Shown: positions 8,505-18,846, counted from the first letter of the stretch. The stretch: 64,000 bases of DNA from Mesonia profundi (GCF_031085155.1 NZ_JAVHUL010000002.1:1-64000); one strand, 5' to 3'. The notes: generated by a model not told the origin, from the letters alone. Numbers and translations: made by a program.

Positions 8505-8993
8505 ATGTATACAAAAGACTTTGAAATCCGCTGGAGCGATATAGACGCCAATAGACATTTAGCCAATTCGGCTTATATGAATTTTATGAGTCATACCAGG
8601 ATGGCTTTTTTAATGGAACACGGCTTTGGCCAAAAACAATTGGCTCAACATAACATTGGACCTGTGGTTTTTTATGAACATATCTATTATTTTAAGGAAA
8701 TCTTTGCAGGGAAACCCATCAAAGTAAGTTTAGAACTTAAAGGGATCTCTGAAGACGGGATGTTTTTTGAATTTCTTCATAATATCTACGATGCTAAAGG
8801 AAAGAATTGCGCAAGTTGCGAAATGTTAGGTTCTTGGATTGACCTTAAAGACAGAACCTTAGTCACGTTACCGAAAGATCTTTTGAAAGAATTAAATTCT
8901 TTAGGAAAAACAGAAGACTTTAAAATTCTCACTAAAGAAGACACGAGAAAGTTTGGTAAGAAGCCAAAGCATATAGACCCTAGCTTACTGTAA
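8505..8993 (+). CDS. Acyl-CoA thioesterase, hot-dog fold
   Basis: A single-domain 4HBT-type thioesterase of 162 residues that likely hydrolyses acyl-CoA thioesters in the cytoplasm. The N-terminal FEIRWSDIDANRHLANSAY contains the catalytic aspartate in the WSDID position, followed by the central helix. A basic extension follows residue 130. The substrate is not determinable. It is monocistronic, divergent from yicC, and followed by an intrinsic terminator about 20 bp after the stop. Confidence 0.85.
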   Translation: MYTKDFEIRWSDIDANRHLANSAYMNFMSHTRMAFLMEHGFGQKQLAQHNIGPVVFYEHIYYFKEIFAGKPIKVSLELKGISEDGMFFEFLHNIYDAKGKNCASCEMLGSWIDLKDRTLVTLPKDLLKELNSLGKTEDFKILTKEDTRKFGKKPKHIDPSLL

Positions 8994-9012
8994 TCATACG
9001 GTAGAACTATAA

Positions 9013-9049
9013 AAAAATCCGCTAAGAGTGTAGCTTCTAGCGGATTTTT
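9013..9049. terminator. Bidirectional intrinsic terminator
   Basis: AAAAATCCGCTA at 9013-9024 pairs with TAGCGGATTTTT at 9038-9049. The T-run on the right serves the thioesterase gene, and the A-run on the left gives a T-run on the minus strand for the ArsC-like gene. Confidence 0.85.
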
Positions 9050-9095
9050 ATGTTGATAATAGTAACCTAAGAGTCTAAATCTTGTAAAGAAACAC

Positions 9096-9449
9096 TTAAG
9101 AATTCAGCTGCTTCTTTAGTGCTTCGACCGTTTTTTTACTATTGCCGATAAAAATGTGGTCTTCAATGACAAACACAGGTCTTTTAAGAAAAGTATAATG
9201 TTCTAAAAGCAAGTTTTTGTAATCTGCTTCAGACAATGATTTGTTTTTTAAATCCTGTTCTTTATAGCGTTTTGCTCTTTTGTTGAATAAAGATTCATAG
9301 CTCTGTGATAAGGCATACAATTCTTCCAATTGAACTTCGGTTAAGGCTTCTTTTTTTACATCTTGCTTCACAAAATCTGAAGCTAGCTCTATTTCTTTTA
9401 AAATTCTTTTACAGGTATCGCAAGTGGATAGGTAATAAACTTTTTTCAT
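9096..9449 (-). CDS. ArsC/Spx family thioredoxin-fold protein
   Basis: A 117-residue protein of the arsenate reductase/Spx family. CDTC (C10 and C13 from the chosen start) precedes an ArsC-like helix, with 'KRPVFVIEDHIFIG' near residue 85, where arsenate reductases carry the conserved RP. Without an ars operon nearby, arsenate reduction is unproven; many homologues are redox proteins of unknown role. I chose ATG at 9449. The in-frame ATG at 9467 would overlap the upstream gene's end, and the thioredoxin-like strand KVYYLST starts directly after the inner ATG. It lies 2 bp after the DUF3298 lipoprotein gene. Confidence 0.82.
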   Translation of the reverse strand: MKKVYYLSTCDTCKRILKEIELASDFVKQDVKKEALTEVQLEELYALSQSYESLFNKRAKRYKEQDLKNKSLSEADYKNLLLEHYTFLKRPVFVIEDHIFIGNSKKTVEALKKQLNS

Positions 9450-9451
9450 AT

Positions 9452-10261
9452 TTAATAATTTAGCCAAGTTTCAACATCTTTTTTAGGAAAAGAAAGCTTT
9501 ATATCTCCTTCTGCATAGCTTGCTGCTTCATAAGGATTGTAAATCATATGCAAGCTATCTTTGGTTATGGCCATGTTTTCTGGTAATTTAAATTCATCGT
9601 TTTCAAAAAAGAATCCGTTTTTGTTTAGACTCTCCGTTTCAGAAAGATGAAACTTTTTTCTAAACATTCCTTCCGCGTAAGCTTTAAAAGCCTTCTCATT
9701 TTTTAAAAGTGCTTTAGGTTCTATTCTTTTGGCATTCACTTTATCATAGGTATTATATAATTTGGCTCCGTACCCGTGAGCACCTCCCGTATAGTTGTAA
9801 AATATAGAGGATATGACCAAAATGCTATCACTTTCAAAAAGTTTTTCTTGTCTAATATAGAGTTCGTAAACGGCATGGGAATCTGGAAAATCATTCTTAA
9901 AATTAGCGTACTCTTCCATAAACTTATCAACGCTCTTGTCTATATGATCTTGCGGAATTGAATCTGAAGGAGTAAGCACAATCTCTGTTAAGCTCTTTTC
10001 ATTTAACTGATTGATTTTTTTACCAGCATTCGTAGCATCTGTAATGTGTAAATATTCAATGTCTAGCTTAGGACACGGATTCATTTTACAAATATCTAAA
10101 CTGTCTTTAGAAATGGTTTTGGTATCGTAGCTAAAAGTTGGATTCTTGGAGGAAGTTTCTTCTGTGGAAGTATCTTTATCTAACTTTTGCTTTTGATCTT
10201 CTTTACAGCTTAGACTTAAAATAAGAATTAAGCATAAACTTAAAAGTGAATTTTTTTTCAT
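9452..10261 (-). CDS. DUF3298/RsiV-like lipoprotein
   Basis: A 269-residue exported lipoprotein: the signal peptide ends in the lipobox LSLSC (C19), followed by a charged linker. A DUF4163/DUF3298-like region follows, with the characteristic YTGGAHGYG near residue 158 and a C-terminal block with YNPYEAASYAEGDI. RsiV in Bacillus uses this fold to bind lysozyme, but no sigma factor is nearby, so the role here is open. It is probably cotranscribed with the ArsC-like gene, with which it almost abuts. Confidence 0.85.
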   Translation of the reverse strand: MKKNSLLSLCLILILSLSCKEDQKQKLDKDTSTEETSSKNPTFSYDTKTISKDSLDICKMNPCPKLDIEYLHITDATNAGKKINQLNEKSLTEIVLTPSDSIPQDHIDKSVDKFMEEYANFKNDFPDSHAVYELYIRQEKLFESDSILVISSIFYNYTGGAHGYGAKLYNTYDKVNAKRIEPKALLKNEKAFKAYAEGMFRKKFHLSETESLNKNGFFFENDEFKLPENMAITKDSLHMIYNPYEAASYAEGDIKLSFPKKDVETWLNY

Positions 10262-10361
10262 CGGTGTATATTAATGTTAAACTACAACTAAAGGTAAGGT
10301 CAATTTTGGGAATCGGCAAATGCAATGGTATTTTTGATGTACATTTTTTAAATAAAGTTTT

Positions 10362-11504
10362 ATGAAATTCAACACAAAGACGATACATGGCGGACAAGAA
10401 AACATAGATCCGGCCTACAATTCTGTTATGCCTCCCATATATCAAACTTCCACCTATGCGCAATCTACTCCAGGGGGACATAAAGGTTTTGAATATTCAC
10501 GAAGTGGAAACCCTACCCGCTCTGCTTTAGAAAAATCTGTTGCAAGTTTAGAAAACGGAAATTACGGTTTGGCATTTGGGTCTGGACTGGCAGCAATTGA
10601 TGCGGTTTTAAAATTATTGAAACCTGGGGATGAGGTCATTTCTACTAGCGATTTATATGGCGGAACGTACCGTTTATTTACGGGTATTTTTGAAGACTTC
10701 GGAATTAAATTTCACTTTATTGGGATGAGCGAGGCCAAAAATATTGAAAACTATGTGAATGATCACACCAAGTTGATTTGGGTAGAAACGCCAACCAACC
10801 CCATGATGAATATTATTGATCTGGAAGCGGTAGCAAAAATCAGTAATAAACATGAGATCTTATTGGCGGTAGACAACACCTTTGCGACTCCGTATTTGCA
10901 ACAACCTTTAGCTATAGGTGCCGATATTGTGATGCATAGCGCCACCAAATACTTAGGAGGTCATAGTGATGTGGTCATGGGCGTACTGGCCGTAAAAGAG
11001 GAAGCACTAGCCAGCCGACTTTATTTTATTCAGAATGCAAGTGGAGCCGTGGCAGGGCCACAAGATAGCTTCTTAGTGTTGAGAGGAATAAAGACACTCC
11101 ACTTAAGAATGCAAAGACATTGTGAGAATGGGAAAGCGGTAGGTGAATTTTTAAATCGTCATCCCAAAGTAGATAAGGTATATTGGCCAGGGCTTCCATC
11201 ACATCCTAATCATGAAATTGCCAAAAGACAAATGAAGGATTTTGGCGGCATGGTTTCCTTCACTACAAAAGACAATAGCTTGTCTGGAGCGATTTCTTTT
11301 CTAGAAAAATTAAAGGTATTCACCTTAGCGGAATCTCTTGGCGGAGTAGAATCTTTAGCAGGACATCCTGCAAGTATGACGCACGCTTCTATTCCTAAAG
11401 AGGAAAGAGAAAAATTAGGCGTGGTAGATTCACTAATCCGTTTAAGTGTAGGGGTTGAAGATGAGCAAGATTTACTGGAAGATTTGAAACAAGCTTTGGG
11501 ATAG
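10362..11504 (+). CDS. Cystathionine gamma-synthase/gamma-lyase
   Basis: A PLP-dependent Cys/Met metabolism enzyme of 380 residues. The cofactor lysine is K196 in SATKYLGGHSD, with the family signatures YSRSGNPTR near residue 46 and VETPTNPMM near 141. The family includes MetB (synthase, methionine synthesis) and gamma-lyase (transsulfuration to cysteine), which motifs alone do not separate; no other methionine gene adjoins it. It is monocistronic and divergent from the DUF3298 lipoprotein. No SAM-type riboswitch is evident in the roughly 100-bp leader. Confidence 0.92.
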   Translation: MKFNTKTIHGGQENIDPAYNSVMPPIYQTSTYAQSTPGGHKGFEYSRSGNPTRSALEKSVASLENGNYGLAFGSGLAAIDAVLKLLKPGDEVISTSDLYGGTYRLFTGIFEDFGIKFHFIGMSEAKNIENYVNDHTKLIWVETPTNPMMNIIDLEAVAKISNKHEILLAVDNTFATPYLQQPLAIGADIVMHSATKYLGGHSDVVMGVLAVKEEALASRLYFIQNASGAVAGPQDSFLVLRGIKTLHLRMQRHCENGKAVGEFLNRHPKVDKVYWPGLPSHPNHEIAKRQMKDFGGMVSFTTKDNSLSGAISFLEKLKVFTLAESLGGVESLAGHPASMTHASIPKEEREKLGVVDSLIRLSVGVEDEQDLLEDLKQALG

Positions 11505-11615
11505 TGTTCTTAGGATGCTTTTTTATAGCGTACATTTTTTGAAGCCTAGCTCTAGAGATATAAGTATATTTGCTCCCGCGTTACAATAATATCATTTACA
11601 CCTAGTTATAACTTG

Positions 11616-13886
11616 ATGAAACGAATAGTTCTCCTTTTCTTTTTCTTTAGTCTCTTTTCTCAAGCACAAGAGCAAAATCCAAATTGGGAAGATTTATTCT
11701 CGTATTATAGCATCCAAGATATTTCAACGGGGGGCGGTAAGGTTTTCGCTGCCGCGGAAAACTCTGTATTCTCTTACCGAATAGGAACTCAAGAAATTGA
11801 AAAAATATCTTCTATTCAAGGGCTCTCAAGTGAAAAAATAAATACTATCTATTATTCTGCGAATTACAACCTATTATTTATAGGCTATAAAACAGGATTA
11901 ATGGATGTGTATAACCCCCAAGATAAAACGGTTTTAAAAGTGATAAATATCACTGAAAAAGTGACAATTACCCCCGCTAACAGAAGAATTAATCATTTTT
12001 ATGAATATGGAGATAAACTGTTTATCTCTACCAACTATGGAATTTCAGAGTTTAGGTTAAACAATCTTGAATTTGGAGATACGTATTTTATTGGGGATGC
12101 TGGCGAGCAGCTTCAGGTGACGCAAACCACTGTTTTTAACGATAAGATTTATGCAGCTACTCAGCAAGGAGGACTTCGTTTTTCAGACGTGAATAGTCCT
12201 AATTTGGTAGATTTCTCTTTGTGGCAAAACATCACTAATAATTCTTTTAGAGGTGTGGTGACGCTTAATAATGCTGTTTATATAATGAGCAATAACAATA
12301 CCTTACAACAATTGCAAGGGAATAATTTTATCAATAAGGATCAATTTAATCAGGAGGTGAGAGACTTCCGTGTCAACGAAGAAAAACTCATCGTGACTAC
12401 TTCCAATAGAGTTAAAATTTATGACAATCAATTAAGTACGCTCGTTAACATTTCTAATTTTAGTGATTTTTCACCTAATTTAAGTAGTGCAACTATCTTT
12501 CAAGAAGTTATTTATCTGGGAGATTTAAATGAAGGTTTACTGGCTGCGACACCTAGTAATACAAGTGCCTTTCAGTTTTTAAGTCCGGATGGGCCTTTAC
12601 GAAATGATGTATTTAGCCTCTCAGTCATACCAAATGAGGTTTGGGTGACTTATGGAGAATATGACGTATTTTTTAATCCATATCCTTTAAAAAGAGCGGG
12701 AGTTAGTCATCTTGTGAATGAGGAATGGATAAATATTCCTTTTGAAAGTTTAGACGAAACAGAAGAAATAACTAGAACAGCGATAAACCCATCTAATACC
12801 AATCAGGTTTTTTTAAGCTCATTTTTCGGGGGCGTATTAGATATTCAAGATAACGAACTTCAAAATAAATATGATATCACCAACTCTCCTTTGCAAAGTG
12901 TAGTAGGTAATGACGTAAGAGTTAACGGAATTGCTTTTGATAGAGATGGGAATCTTTGGGGGAATGTTTCTAGAGTAGATAATGGATTATTTAAACTTTC
13001 TTCTGGTGGAAGTTTTCAAGTTTTTGATACTTCAGAAATAGTTCCAGGAGGTGGAAATGATAATTTAGGACTGTCTGAGTTAATAATAGACAATTCGGGG
13101 AATGTTTACTTTGGAAGTTATATAGACGGTATTGTAGGTTATCAACCCTCAACAAATACCTTTGCTAAGGTTAAAGGAGGGGAAACGGCAGGAAACCTTC
13201 CTAATAATTATGTAAAAAGTCTAGCTTTAGACAACAACAATCAACTCTGGGTAGGAACCGCTAGAGGCTTGAGAGTATTATATGGCCCTTCGGGAATGTT
13301 TGATGATCCCAATACGAGTGCCAATGAGATTATTATTTTAGATGATGATGGCGTAGCACAAGAACTTTTAGTGGGGAGTAGTATTTCTGCGATTACTGTA
13401 GACGGAAATAACAACAAATGGATTGCCACTGAAGCTGGTGCTTTTTATCTTTCTTCTAACGGACAAGAAACCATTTATAGGTTTACTAAAGAAAACTCGC
13501 CCCTACCGTCCAATTCAGTTACCGATATTGAAGTAGATGAGGCTAGTGGAAAAGTGTATATAGGAACTAGTAATGGGTTGGTCGCTTTTAGAGGGACGGC
13601 AACTTCCTCTGTAGAAACTTTTGATGAAGTAAGAGCTTTTCCTAATCCGGTAAGACCAGGATATTCTGGGATGGTTACTATAGACGGCTTACGGGAAGGT
13701 GCCAACGTAAAAATCACCGACATTGAAGGGAATTTGGTGTATGAAGTTTTTTCTGAAGGAGGAAGTGTACAGTGGGACAGTAGGGCTTTTGGAAAACATA
13801 AAGTAGCCTCGGGTGTATATATGGTATTGATTAGCTCAAAAGATCAATTAGAAACCAAAGTGACCAAAATCATGGTAATTAGATAA
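11616..13886 (+). CDS. porZ: PorZ-like type IX secretion system protein
   Basis: A 756-residue exported protein with a signal peptide ending near QAQEQ. Many beta-propeller repeats follow (for example GLSSEKINTIYYSANYNLLFIGYKTG near residue 75 and DNNNQLWVGTARGLRVL near 545). The C-terminal T9SS-type domain is FPNPVRPGYSG through KVTKIMVIR. In Porphyromonas, PorZ is a cell-surface part of the attachment complex that anchors secreted cargo to A-LPS. The repeat pattern and position before recO fit that family. The first in-frame codon is TTG at 11613; ATG at 11616 is the better start. Its stop overlaps the recO start by one base. Confidence 0.85.
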   Translation: MKRIVLLFFFFSLFSQAQEQNPNWEDLFSYYSIQDISTGGGKVFAAAENSVFSYRIGTQEIEKISSIQGLSSEKINTIYYSANYNLLFIGYKTGLMDVYNPQDKTVLKVINITEKVTITPANRRINHFYEYGDKLFISTNYGISEFRLNNLEFGDTYFIGDAGEQLQVTQTTVFNDKIYAATQQGGLRFSDVNSPNLVDFSLWQNITNNSFRGVVTLNNAVYIMSNNNTLQQLQGNNFINKDQFNQEVRDFRVNEEKLIVTTSNRVKIYDNQLSTLVNISNFSDFSPNLSSATIFQEVIYLGDLNEGLLAATPSNTSAFQFLSPDGPLRNDVFSLSVIPNEVWVTYGEYDVFFNPYPLKRAGVSHLVNEEWINIPFESLDETEEITRTAINPSNTNQVFLSSFFGGVLDIQDNELQNKYDITNSPLQSVVGNDVRVNGIAFDRDGNLWGNVSRVDNGLFKLSSGGSFQVFDTSEIVPGGGNDNLGLSELIIDNSGNVYFGSYIDGIVGYQPSTNTFAKVKGGETAGNLPNNYVKSLALDNNNQLWVGTARGLRVLYGPSGMFDDPNTSANEIIILDDDGVAQELLVGSSISAITVDGNNNKWIATEAGAFYLSSNGQETIYRFTKENSPLPSNSVTDIEVDEASGKVYIGTSNGLVAFRGTATSSVETFDEVRAFPNPVRPGYSGMVTIDGLREGANVKITDIEGNLVYEVFSEGGSVQWDSRAFGKHKVASGVYMVLISSKDQLETKVTKIMVIR

Positions 13887-14602
13887 TGCTCATAAATACT
13901 AGGGCCATAGTAATTCAGTCTATTCGCTATAGCGAAGCAGATCTTATTGTAAAGTGTTTTACAGAAAGCAGCGGTCTTAAATCTTACCTGTGTCGCAACA
14001 TACTAAAAAGTAAGAAAGGGAAGTTAAAAGCATCCATGTTTCAGGTGCTTACTCAATTAGATTTGGTTGCCAATCATAAGGACAAAGGCACTTTAGAAAA
14101 CATTAGAGAAGCCAAGGTGAATCCGCCATATCAGGAAATTCCTGTAGATGTTTATAAGTCTTCCATTGCACTTTTTTTAGCCGAAGTACTTCGGAATAGC
14201 ATTCAGGAAGAAGAAAAAAATGAAGCTTTATTTCAGTTTTTAGAACAGTCTTTTTCGAGCTTAGATCAAACCGCGCATTTTGCTAATTTCCATTTGTGGT
14301 TTTTGGTGAAATTAACGCAGTATGTTGGTTTTTATCCCAATACTTCTACCTTAGAAGCACCGTTTTTTAATCTTTTAGACGGAGATTTTCAGCTTTCTGA
14401 AACTAATAAATACTGTATCAGCAATTCTAATACCTATTTATTGAAACAGTTTTTGGAGCTTCCAGCATCAGAATCATTTCAGCTAAAGCTAAATAAAACC
14501 CAACGTAAAAATTTTTTAGAAATGATGCTGCTCTACTATGAGTTGCACTTGCAGGGCTTTAGAAAGCCAAAATCCTTAGAGATCTTACAGCAAATATTTT
14601 AA
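13886..14602 (+). CDS. recO: DNA repair protein RecO
   Basis: RecO helps load RecA on SSB-coated single-stranded DNA in the RecFOR pathway. The 238-residue protein has an N-terminal OB fold (AIVIQSIRYSEADLIVKCFTE) and a helical C-terminal domain. Length and N-terminal pattern are typical. It is translationally coupled to porZ (ATG shares a base with the porZ stop). It is followed by roughly 300 bp of non-coding DNA before aspS. Confidence 0.92.
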   Translation: MLINTRAIVIQSIRYSEADLIVKCFTESSGLKSYLCRNILKSKKGKLKASMFQVLTQLDLVANHKDKGTLENIREAKVNPPYQEIPVDVYKSSIALFLAEVLRNSIQEEEKNEALFQFLEQSFSSLDQTAHFANFHLWFLVKLTQYVGFYPNTSTLEAPFFNLLDGDFQLSETNKYCISNSNTYLLKQFLELPASESFQLKLNKTQRKNFLEMMLLYYELHLQGFRKPKSLEILQQIF

Positions 14603-14899
14603 GTTGTAGAAATCACTTTCAACTTAAGCTAGGTTTTATCTCTCAATTTATTCCTCTTGCTCCAAATCCTGTGGCAGCTGCCGAGCTGCCGTTCCCTTCT
14701 TTTTCATTTAAAAAATAAATGAAACTCCAAGTCTTAAGTGTTTAAATTACAGCATTTTGATGTCTCTTTGGGCTTGATTTCAATCAAATCTATAAAAATT
14801 AAGATCTCTTTGAGGAATTACGATTATTTATACAGGATTTTATAGTGGTTATATAAGTATCTTCTTATTTTTGCGCCATCATTTATAGCAAAAACAATT
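14603..14899. other. recO-aspS intergenic region with hairpins
   Basis: A perfect GC-rich hairpin, GGCAGCT (14673-14679) / AGCTGCC (14684-14690) with a GCCG loop, is followed by a pyrimidine-rich stretch and could end the porZ-recO transcript. A weaker CATTTA/TAAATG hairpin lies just after it. TATTTTTG at 14866-14873 fits the -7 box of an aspS promoter, though no good -33 TTG is seen at the right distance. Confidence 0.5.
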
Positions 14900-16657
14900 A
14901 TGTATAGAAGTCATACCAACGGGGAGTTAACTAGCGAGCATATCAATCAAGAAGTAATCTTATCTGGATGGGTGCAAAAGGTACGAGATAAAGGTTTTAT
15001 GATTTGGGCCGATTTAAGAGATCGTTACGGAATTACGCAACTTATTTTTGATGAAGAGCGAACTCCGGCTGTGATGATGGAAGACGCTAAAAAGCTAGGA
15101 AGAGAATTTGTGGTTCAGGTGAAAGGAACGGTGATCGAGAGAGAATCTAAAAACCCGAATCTTCCTACAGGAGATATTGAAATCTTGGTGAAAGAATTGA
15201 CAATCTTAAATGAGGCAAAAACACCTCCATTTACGATTGAAGATGAGACCGATGGTGGCGAAGACCTAAGAATGAAATATCGATATTTAGATATTAGAAG
15301 AAATCCAGTAAAAAACAAACTTATCTTTCGTCACAAAGTAGCGATGGAAGTGAGAAACTTTCTTTCTACAGAAGGCTTTATAGAGGTAGAAACGCCTTAC
15401 TTAATCAAATCTACTCCAGAAGGAGCAAGAGATTTTGTAGTGCCAAGTAGAATGAACGGCGGGCAATTTTATGCCTTGCCACAATCGCCGCAAACCTTTA
15501 AGCAATTGCTTATGGTGGGCGGAATGGATAAATACTTTCAAATTGTAAAATGTTTTAGGGATGAAGATCTAAGAGCAGATCGCCAGCCAGAGTTTACGCA
15601 AATTGACTGCGAAATGGCGTTTGTAGATCAAGAAGATATTTTAAACATTTTTGAGGATTTAACGAGACATTTATTGCAAAAAATCAATAACGTAAGCGTA
15701 GATAAATTTCCAAGAATGACCTACGATGATGCGTTACGTCTTTACGGAAATGATAAACCAGACATTCGTTTTGGAATGGAGTTTGGCGAGTTGAACGAAG
15801 TAGCACAACACAAAGAGTTCAAGGTGTTTAATGATGCCGAATTAGTTGTGGGAATTGCAGTTCCTGGCGGAGCGAGTTACAGTAGAAAAGAAATTGACAA
15901 ACTCATCAATTGGGTAAAGCGTCCGCAAGTAGGAGCTTTAGGCATGGTATATGCAAAATATAATGAAGACGGAAGTTTTAAATCCTCTGTAGATAAATTC
16001 TATGATGAAGAGGATTTAAAACAATGGGCAGAAAAAACTAAGGCGCAACCAGGAGATTTAATTTGTGTGCTTTCTGGGGACACTAATAAAGTAAGAGCGC
16101 AATTAAGTGCGTTGCGTATGGAAATGGCAGAGCGTTTAGGCTTAAGAAAAGCTAACGAGTTTGCACCCCTTTGGGTGGTAGATTTTCCATTATTAGAATG
16201 GGACGAAGAAACCGAGCGTTACCACGCGATGCATCACCCATTTACTTCTCCAAAACCAGGGCAAATTCCTCTATTGGCAACCAATCCTGCAGCGGTAAAA
16301 GCAAATGCGTATGACCTTGTGCTTAACGGAAATGAAATAGGAGGAGGTTCTATTCGTATTCACGATAAAGCGACTCAGGCTCAAATGTTCGAATATTTAG
16401 GCTTTACGGAAGAAGAAGCAAAAGCGCAGTTTGGCTTTTTAATGGATGCTTTCCAATACGGAGCGCCACCACACGGCGGCTTGGCTTTTGGTTTGGATCG
16501 ATTGGTAGCTATTCTAGGCGGACAAGAAACCATTCGAGATTTTATTGCTTTTCCAAAAAATAATTCAGGACGCGATGTAATGATCGATGCGCCAGCACCT
16601 ATAGATGAACAACAATTAAAAGAACTTCATCTTAACGTGGTAAAAACTAAAGAATAA
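14900..16657 (+). CDS. aspS: Aspartate--tRNA ligase
   Basis: AspRS charges tRNA-Asp. The 585-residue bacterial-type enzyme has an N-terminal OB anticodon-binding domain (about residues 1-110). The class II core follows, with motif 2 [20 protein letters not shown] (about 217-236), the GAD insertion (about 290-420), and motif 3 [14 protein letters not shown] near the C-terminus. All signatures are intact. It is a single gene followed by a terminator within 40 bp. Confidence 0.98.
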   Translation: MYRSHTNGELTSEHINQEVILSGWVQKVRDKGFMIWADLRDRYGITQLIFDEERTPAVMMEDAKKLGREFVVQVKGTVIERESKNPNLPTGDIEILVKELTILNEAKTPPFTIEDETDGGEDLRMKYRYLDIRRNPVKNKLIFRHKVAMEVRNFLSTEGFIEVETPYLIKSTPEGARDFVVPSRMNGGQFYALPQSPQTFKQLLMVGGMDKYFQIVKCFRDEDLRADRQPEFTQIDCEMAFVDQEDILNIFEDLTRHLLQKINNVSVDKFPRMTYDDALRLYGNDKPDIRFGMEFGELNEVAQHKEFKVFNDAELVVGIAVPGGASYSRKEIDKLINWVKRPQVGALGMVYAKYNEDGSFKSSVDKFYDEEDLKQWAEKTKAQPGDLICVLSGDTNKVRAQLSALRMEMAERLGLRKANEFAPLWVVDFPLLEWDEETERYHAMHHPFTSPKPGQIPLLATNPAAVKANAYDLVLNGNEIGGGSIRIHDKATQAQMFEYLGFTEEEAKAQFGFLMDAFQYGAPPHGGLAFGLDRLVAILGGQETIRDFIAFPKNNSGRDVMIDAPAPIDEQQLKELHLNVVKTKE

Positions 16658-16667
16658 TCAAAAAACT

Positions 16668-16693
16668 AAATCCTGTTCACGCAGGATTTTTTT
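16668..16693 (+). terminator. aspS terminator
   Basis: AAATCCTG at 16668-16675 pairs with CAGGATTT at 16682-16689, followed by T residues to 16693. It lies between aspS and the ClC channel gene. Confidence 0.8.
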
Positions 16694-16724
16694 AGCTAGC
16701 TTTAGCTGAAGAATAAACAACCGA

Positions 16725-18497
16725 ATGTTAAAGAAGAGAACACCATTTACTAAGTTTTTAGTGTGGAGGTATAAAAATATCTCCGATAAGAACTTTGTCT
16801 ATATCCTATCTGTATTGGTAGGCTTGATTGCGGGTTTAGCTTCGGTGACCTTAAAAAACATTACTCATTTTATCAGTACGGTTTTTGAAGAAGGTATCAT
16901 TCAATCATATCATACGTATTGGTATTTTGCTTTTCCATTTATTGGTTTGTTTCTAACACTTTTAGTAAGGAAGTATATTTTAAAAGGCGATGTTGCCCAC
17001 GGGATTCCCATGGCTCTATTTTCCATCTCTAAGCAGGAAGGAAAAGTAAGTAGGAAAAATATGTTTAGTTCACTGCTTACTGCGCCTTTAACCGTAGGTT
17101 TTGGAGGGTCTGTAGGTTTGGAGGGACCATCGGTGGCTACAGGAGCAGCTTTTGGTTCTTCCATTGGGTCGCTTTTTCATATGAAAACTCAAACCAGAAA
17201 ATTATTATTGGTTTGTGCCGCAGCAGGATCGCTTTCGGCGATTTTTAAAGCCCCTATTGCCGCCATTTTGTTTGCGATAGAAGTCTTCAGCTTAGACCTC
17301 ACTTTTGCTTCTTTATTACCTTTACTATTTGCTTCGGCAGCAGCTGTAGTGACTAGAATCTGGGTGATTGGAGAACAGTATATTGTAGACTTTAAAGACA
17401 TTCAGCATTTTGAACTGAATAACATCTTATTTTATGTCGCTTTAGGAATTTTGGCCTCGTTGGTATCGGTGTATTTTTCTAAAATTTATTTTACAACCGA
17501 GGATCATTTCCGTAAAGTGAAAAACGATTATGTAAAAGTGGTTATTGCTGGAGTAATTCTTGGTGTACTTACCTTTTTGGTGCCGCCTTTATATGGAGAG
17601 GGCTTCTCCTTTATGAACAATCTTATCGCTCAAAATTATGAACAAGCTTTAGATACGTTTTTGTTTAAAGATAGCGGACAAAGTTCTTGGGTGATTCTTT
17701 TCTTGATTGCCGGTCTCATTCTTCTCAAGCCTATTGCTACTTCGGTAACCTTGGGTAGTGGCGGAGTAGGAGGTATTTTTGCGCCAGTTTTATTCTTAGG
17801 TGCCGTTACCGGAAGTTTTTTTGTAAACATCTGTAAACAGCTCGGTTTTTATTTGCCTTCTAGTAATTTTACCATGGTGGGAATGGCAGGACTTATGGCT
17901 GGGGTTTTACAAGCACCGCTTACCGCGATGTTTTTAATTGCCGAAATTACGGGTGGGTATGAGTTATTTATTCCGTTGATGATTGTAGTGGGAATTTCAT
18001 TTGTAGTTTCTAAAGCCTTTAGCGATAGTAATATATATACCAAAGAATTAAAAGATAACAACGCCTTGATTACGCATAATAAAGACCATGCTGTGCTTAC
18101 TTTGCTGAAATTAGATCGCATCATCGAAGAGAATTTTATCAAGCTAAAGCCAGAAATGACTTTAAAAGAAATGTTATTTGGCGCCGTCGTAAAATCGAAG
18201 AGAAATTTATTTCCGGTAGTAAATGAGGAAGAAGAATTAGTGGGCGTGATCACCTTAGACGATATTAGAGAGATGATGTTTGATACCTCTCTGCACGAAA
18301 CGGTTCTGGTCGAGTTTTTAATGCACGATGCTCCTGATTATATTTTCTACGGAAAAGATGACATGCAAATGGTGATGAGTAAATTTCAGAGTAGTGGCGC
18401 TTGGAATTTGCCTGTGATTAAAGACGGAAAATATATTGGCTTTGTATCTAAATCTAAAATGCTAACGGCTTATCGCCGAAAATTAATTACCTATTAG
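16725..18497 (+). CDS. ClC-type chloride channel/transporter with CBS domains
   Basis: A 590-residue inner-membrane anion channel or Cl-/H+ antiporter. The membrane core (about residues 20-440) carries GSVGLEGPS, which retains the gating glutamate of the GxEGP motif, and GSGGVGGIFAPVLFLG for the anion-binding loop. Two CBS domains fill the cytoplasmic C-terminus (about 450-590). The first selectivity motif is AHGIP rather than the classic GSGIP. Whether it acts as a channel or exchanger cannot be decided here. A small membrane gene follows 2 bp after its stop. Confidence 0.93.
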   Translation: MLKKRTPFTKFLVWRYKNISDKNFVYILSVLVGLIAGLASVTLKNITHFISTVFEEGIIQSYHTYWYFAFPFIGLFLTLLVRKYILKGDVAHGIPMALFSISKQEGKVSRKNMFSSLLTAPLTVGFGGSVGLEGPSVATGAAFGSSIGSLFHMKTQTRKLLLVCAAAGSLSAIFKAPIAAILFAIEVFSLDLTFASLLPLLFASAAAVVTRIWVIGEQYIVDFKDIQHFELNNILFYVALGILASLVSVYFSKIYFTTEDHFRKVKNDYVKVVIAGVILGVLTFLVPPLYGEGFSFMNNLIAQNYEQALDTFLFKDSGQSSWVILFLIAGLILLKPIATSVTLGSGGVGGIFAPVLFLGAVTGSFFVNICKQLGFYLPSSNFTMVGMAGLMAGVLQAPLTAMFLIAEITGGYELFIPLMIVVGISFVVSKAFSDSNIYTKELKDNNALITHNKDHAVLTLLKLDRIIEENFIKLKPEMTLKEMLFGAVVKSKRNLFPVVNEEEELVGVITLDDIREMMFDTSLHETVLVEFLMHDAPDYIFYGKDDMQMVMSKFQSSGAWNLPVIKDGKYIGFVSKSKMLTAYRRKLITY

Positions 18498-18499
18498 AA

Positions 18500-18742
18500 A
18501 TGAAATATGTTATTATAATACTTTTTATTGCCATAAGCATAACGCTAGGAACTGGGATTTATCTAACTCAAGCGGAAGTTGATCTTAAACTAGGAGGAAT
18601 TCTTATTGGTTCTTCTCTAGGAACAGGAATTTTCGTTTGGATTCCTTTATTTTTATACTACAGATCTAAAGGAAGAAATTTAAAAGACTACATGCTTACC
18701 CCAGAGAATATTAAAAAAATGCGAGACAAAAGCATAGATTAA
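18500..18742 (+). CDS. Small two-helix membrane protein (80 aa)
   Basis: The peptide has two hydrophobic segments (about residues 3-22 and 33-53), followed by a basic cytoplasmic tail. It starts 2 bp after the ClC gene and is likely cotranscribed. I recognise no domain; a role linked to the channel would be inference from position only. Confidence 0.7.
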   Translation: MKYVIIILFIAISITLGTGIYLTQAEVDLKLGGILIGSSLGTGIFVWIPLFLYYRSKGRNLKDYMLTPENIKKMRDKSID

Positions 18743-18846
18743 AACACTCACACTCAATTAATTTTGAATTTTTTCACCTTATTTTTATTTCAATAATCAA
18801 ATTTAAATTGTAGGTTTGTTCTTTATTAATATATTATTTTATTACA

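Noticed and set aside
10262-10361. Possible SAM riboswitch before the cystathionine enzyme
   Set aside because: The leader is short and AT-rich with no recognisable aptamer.
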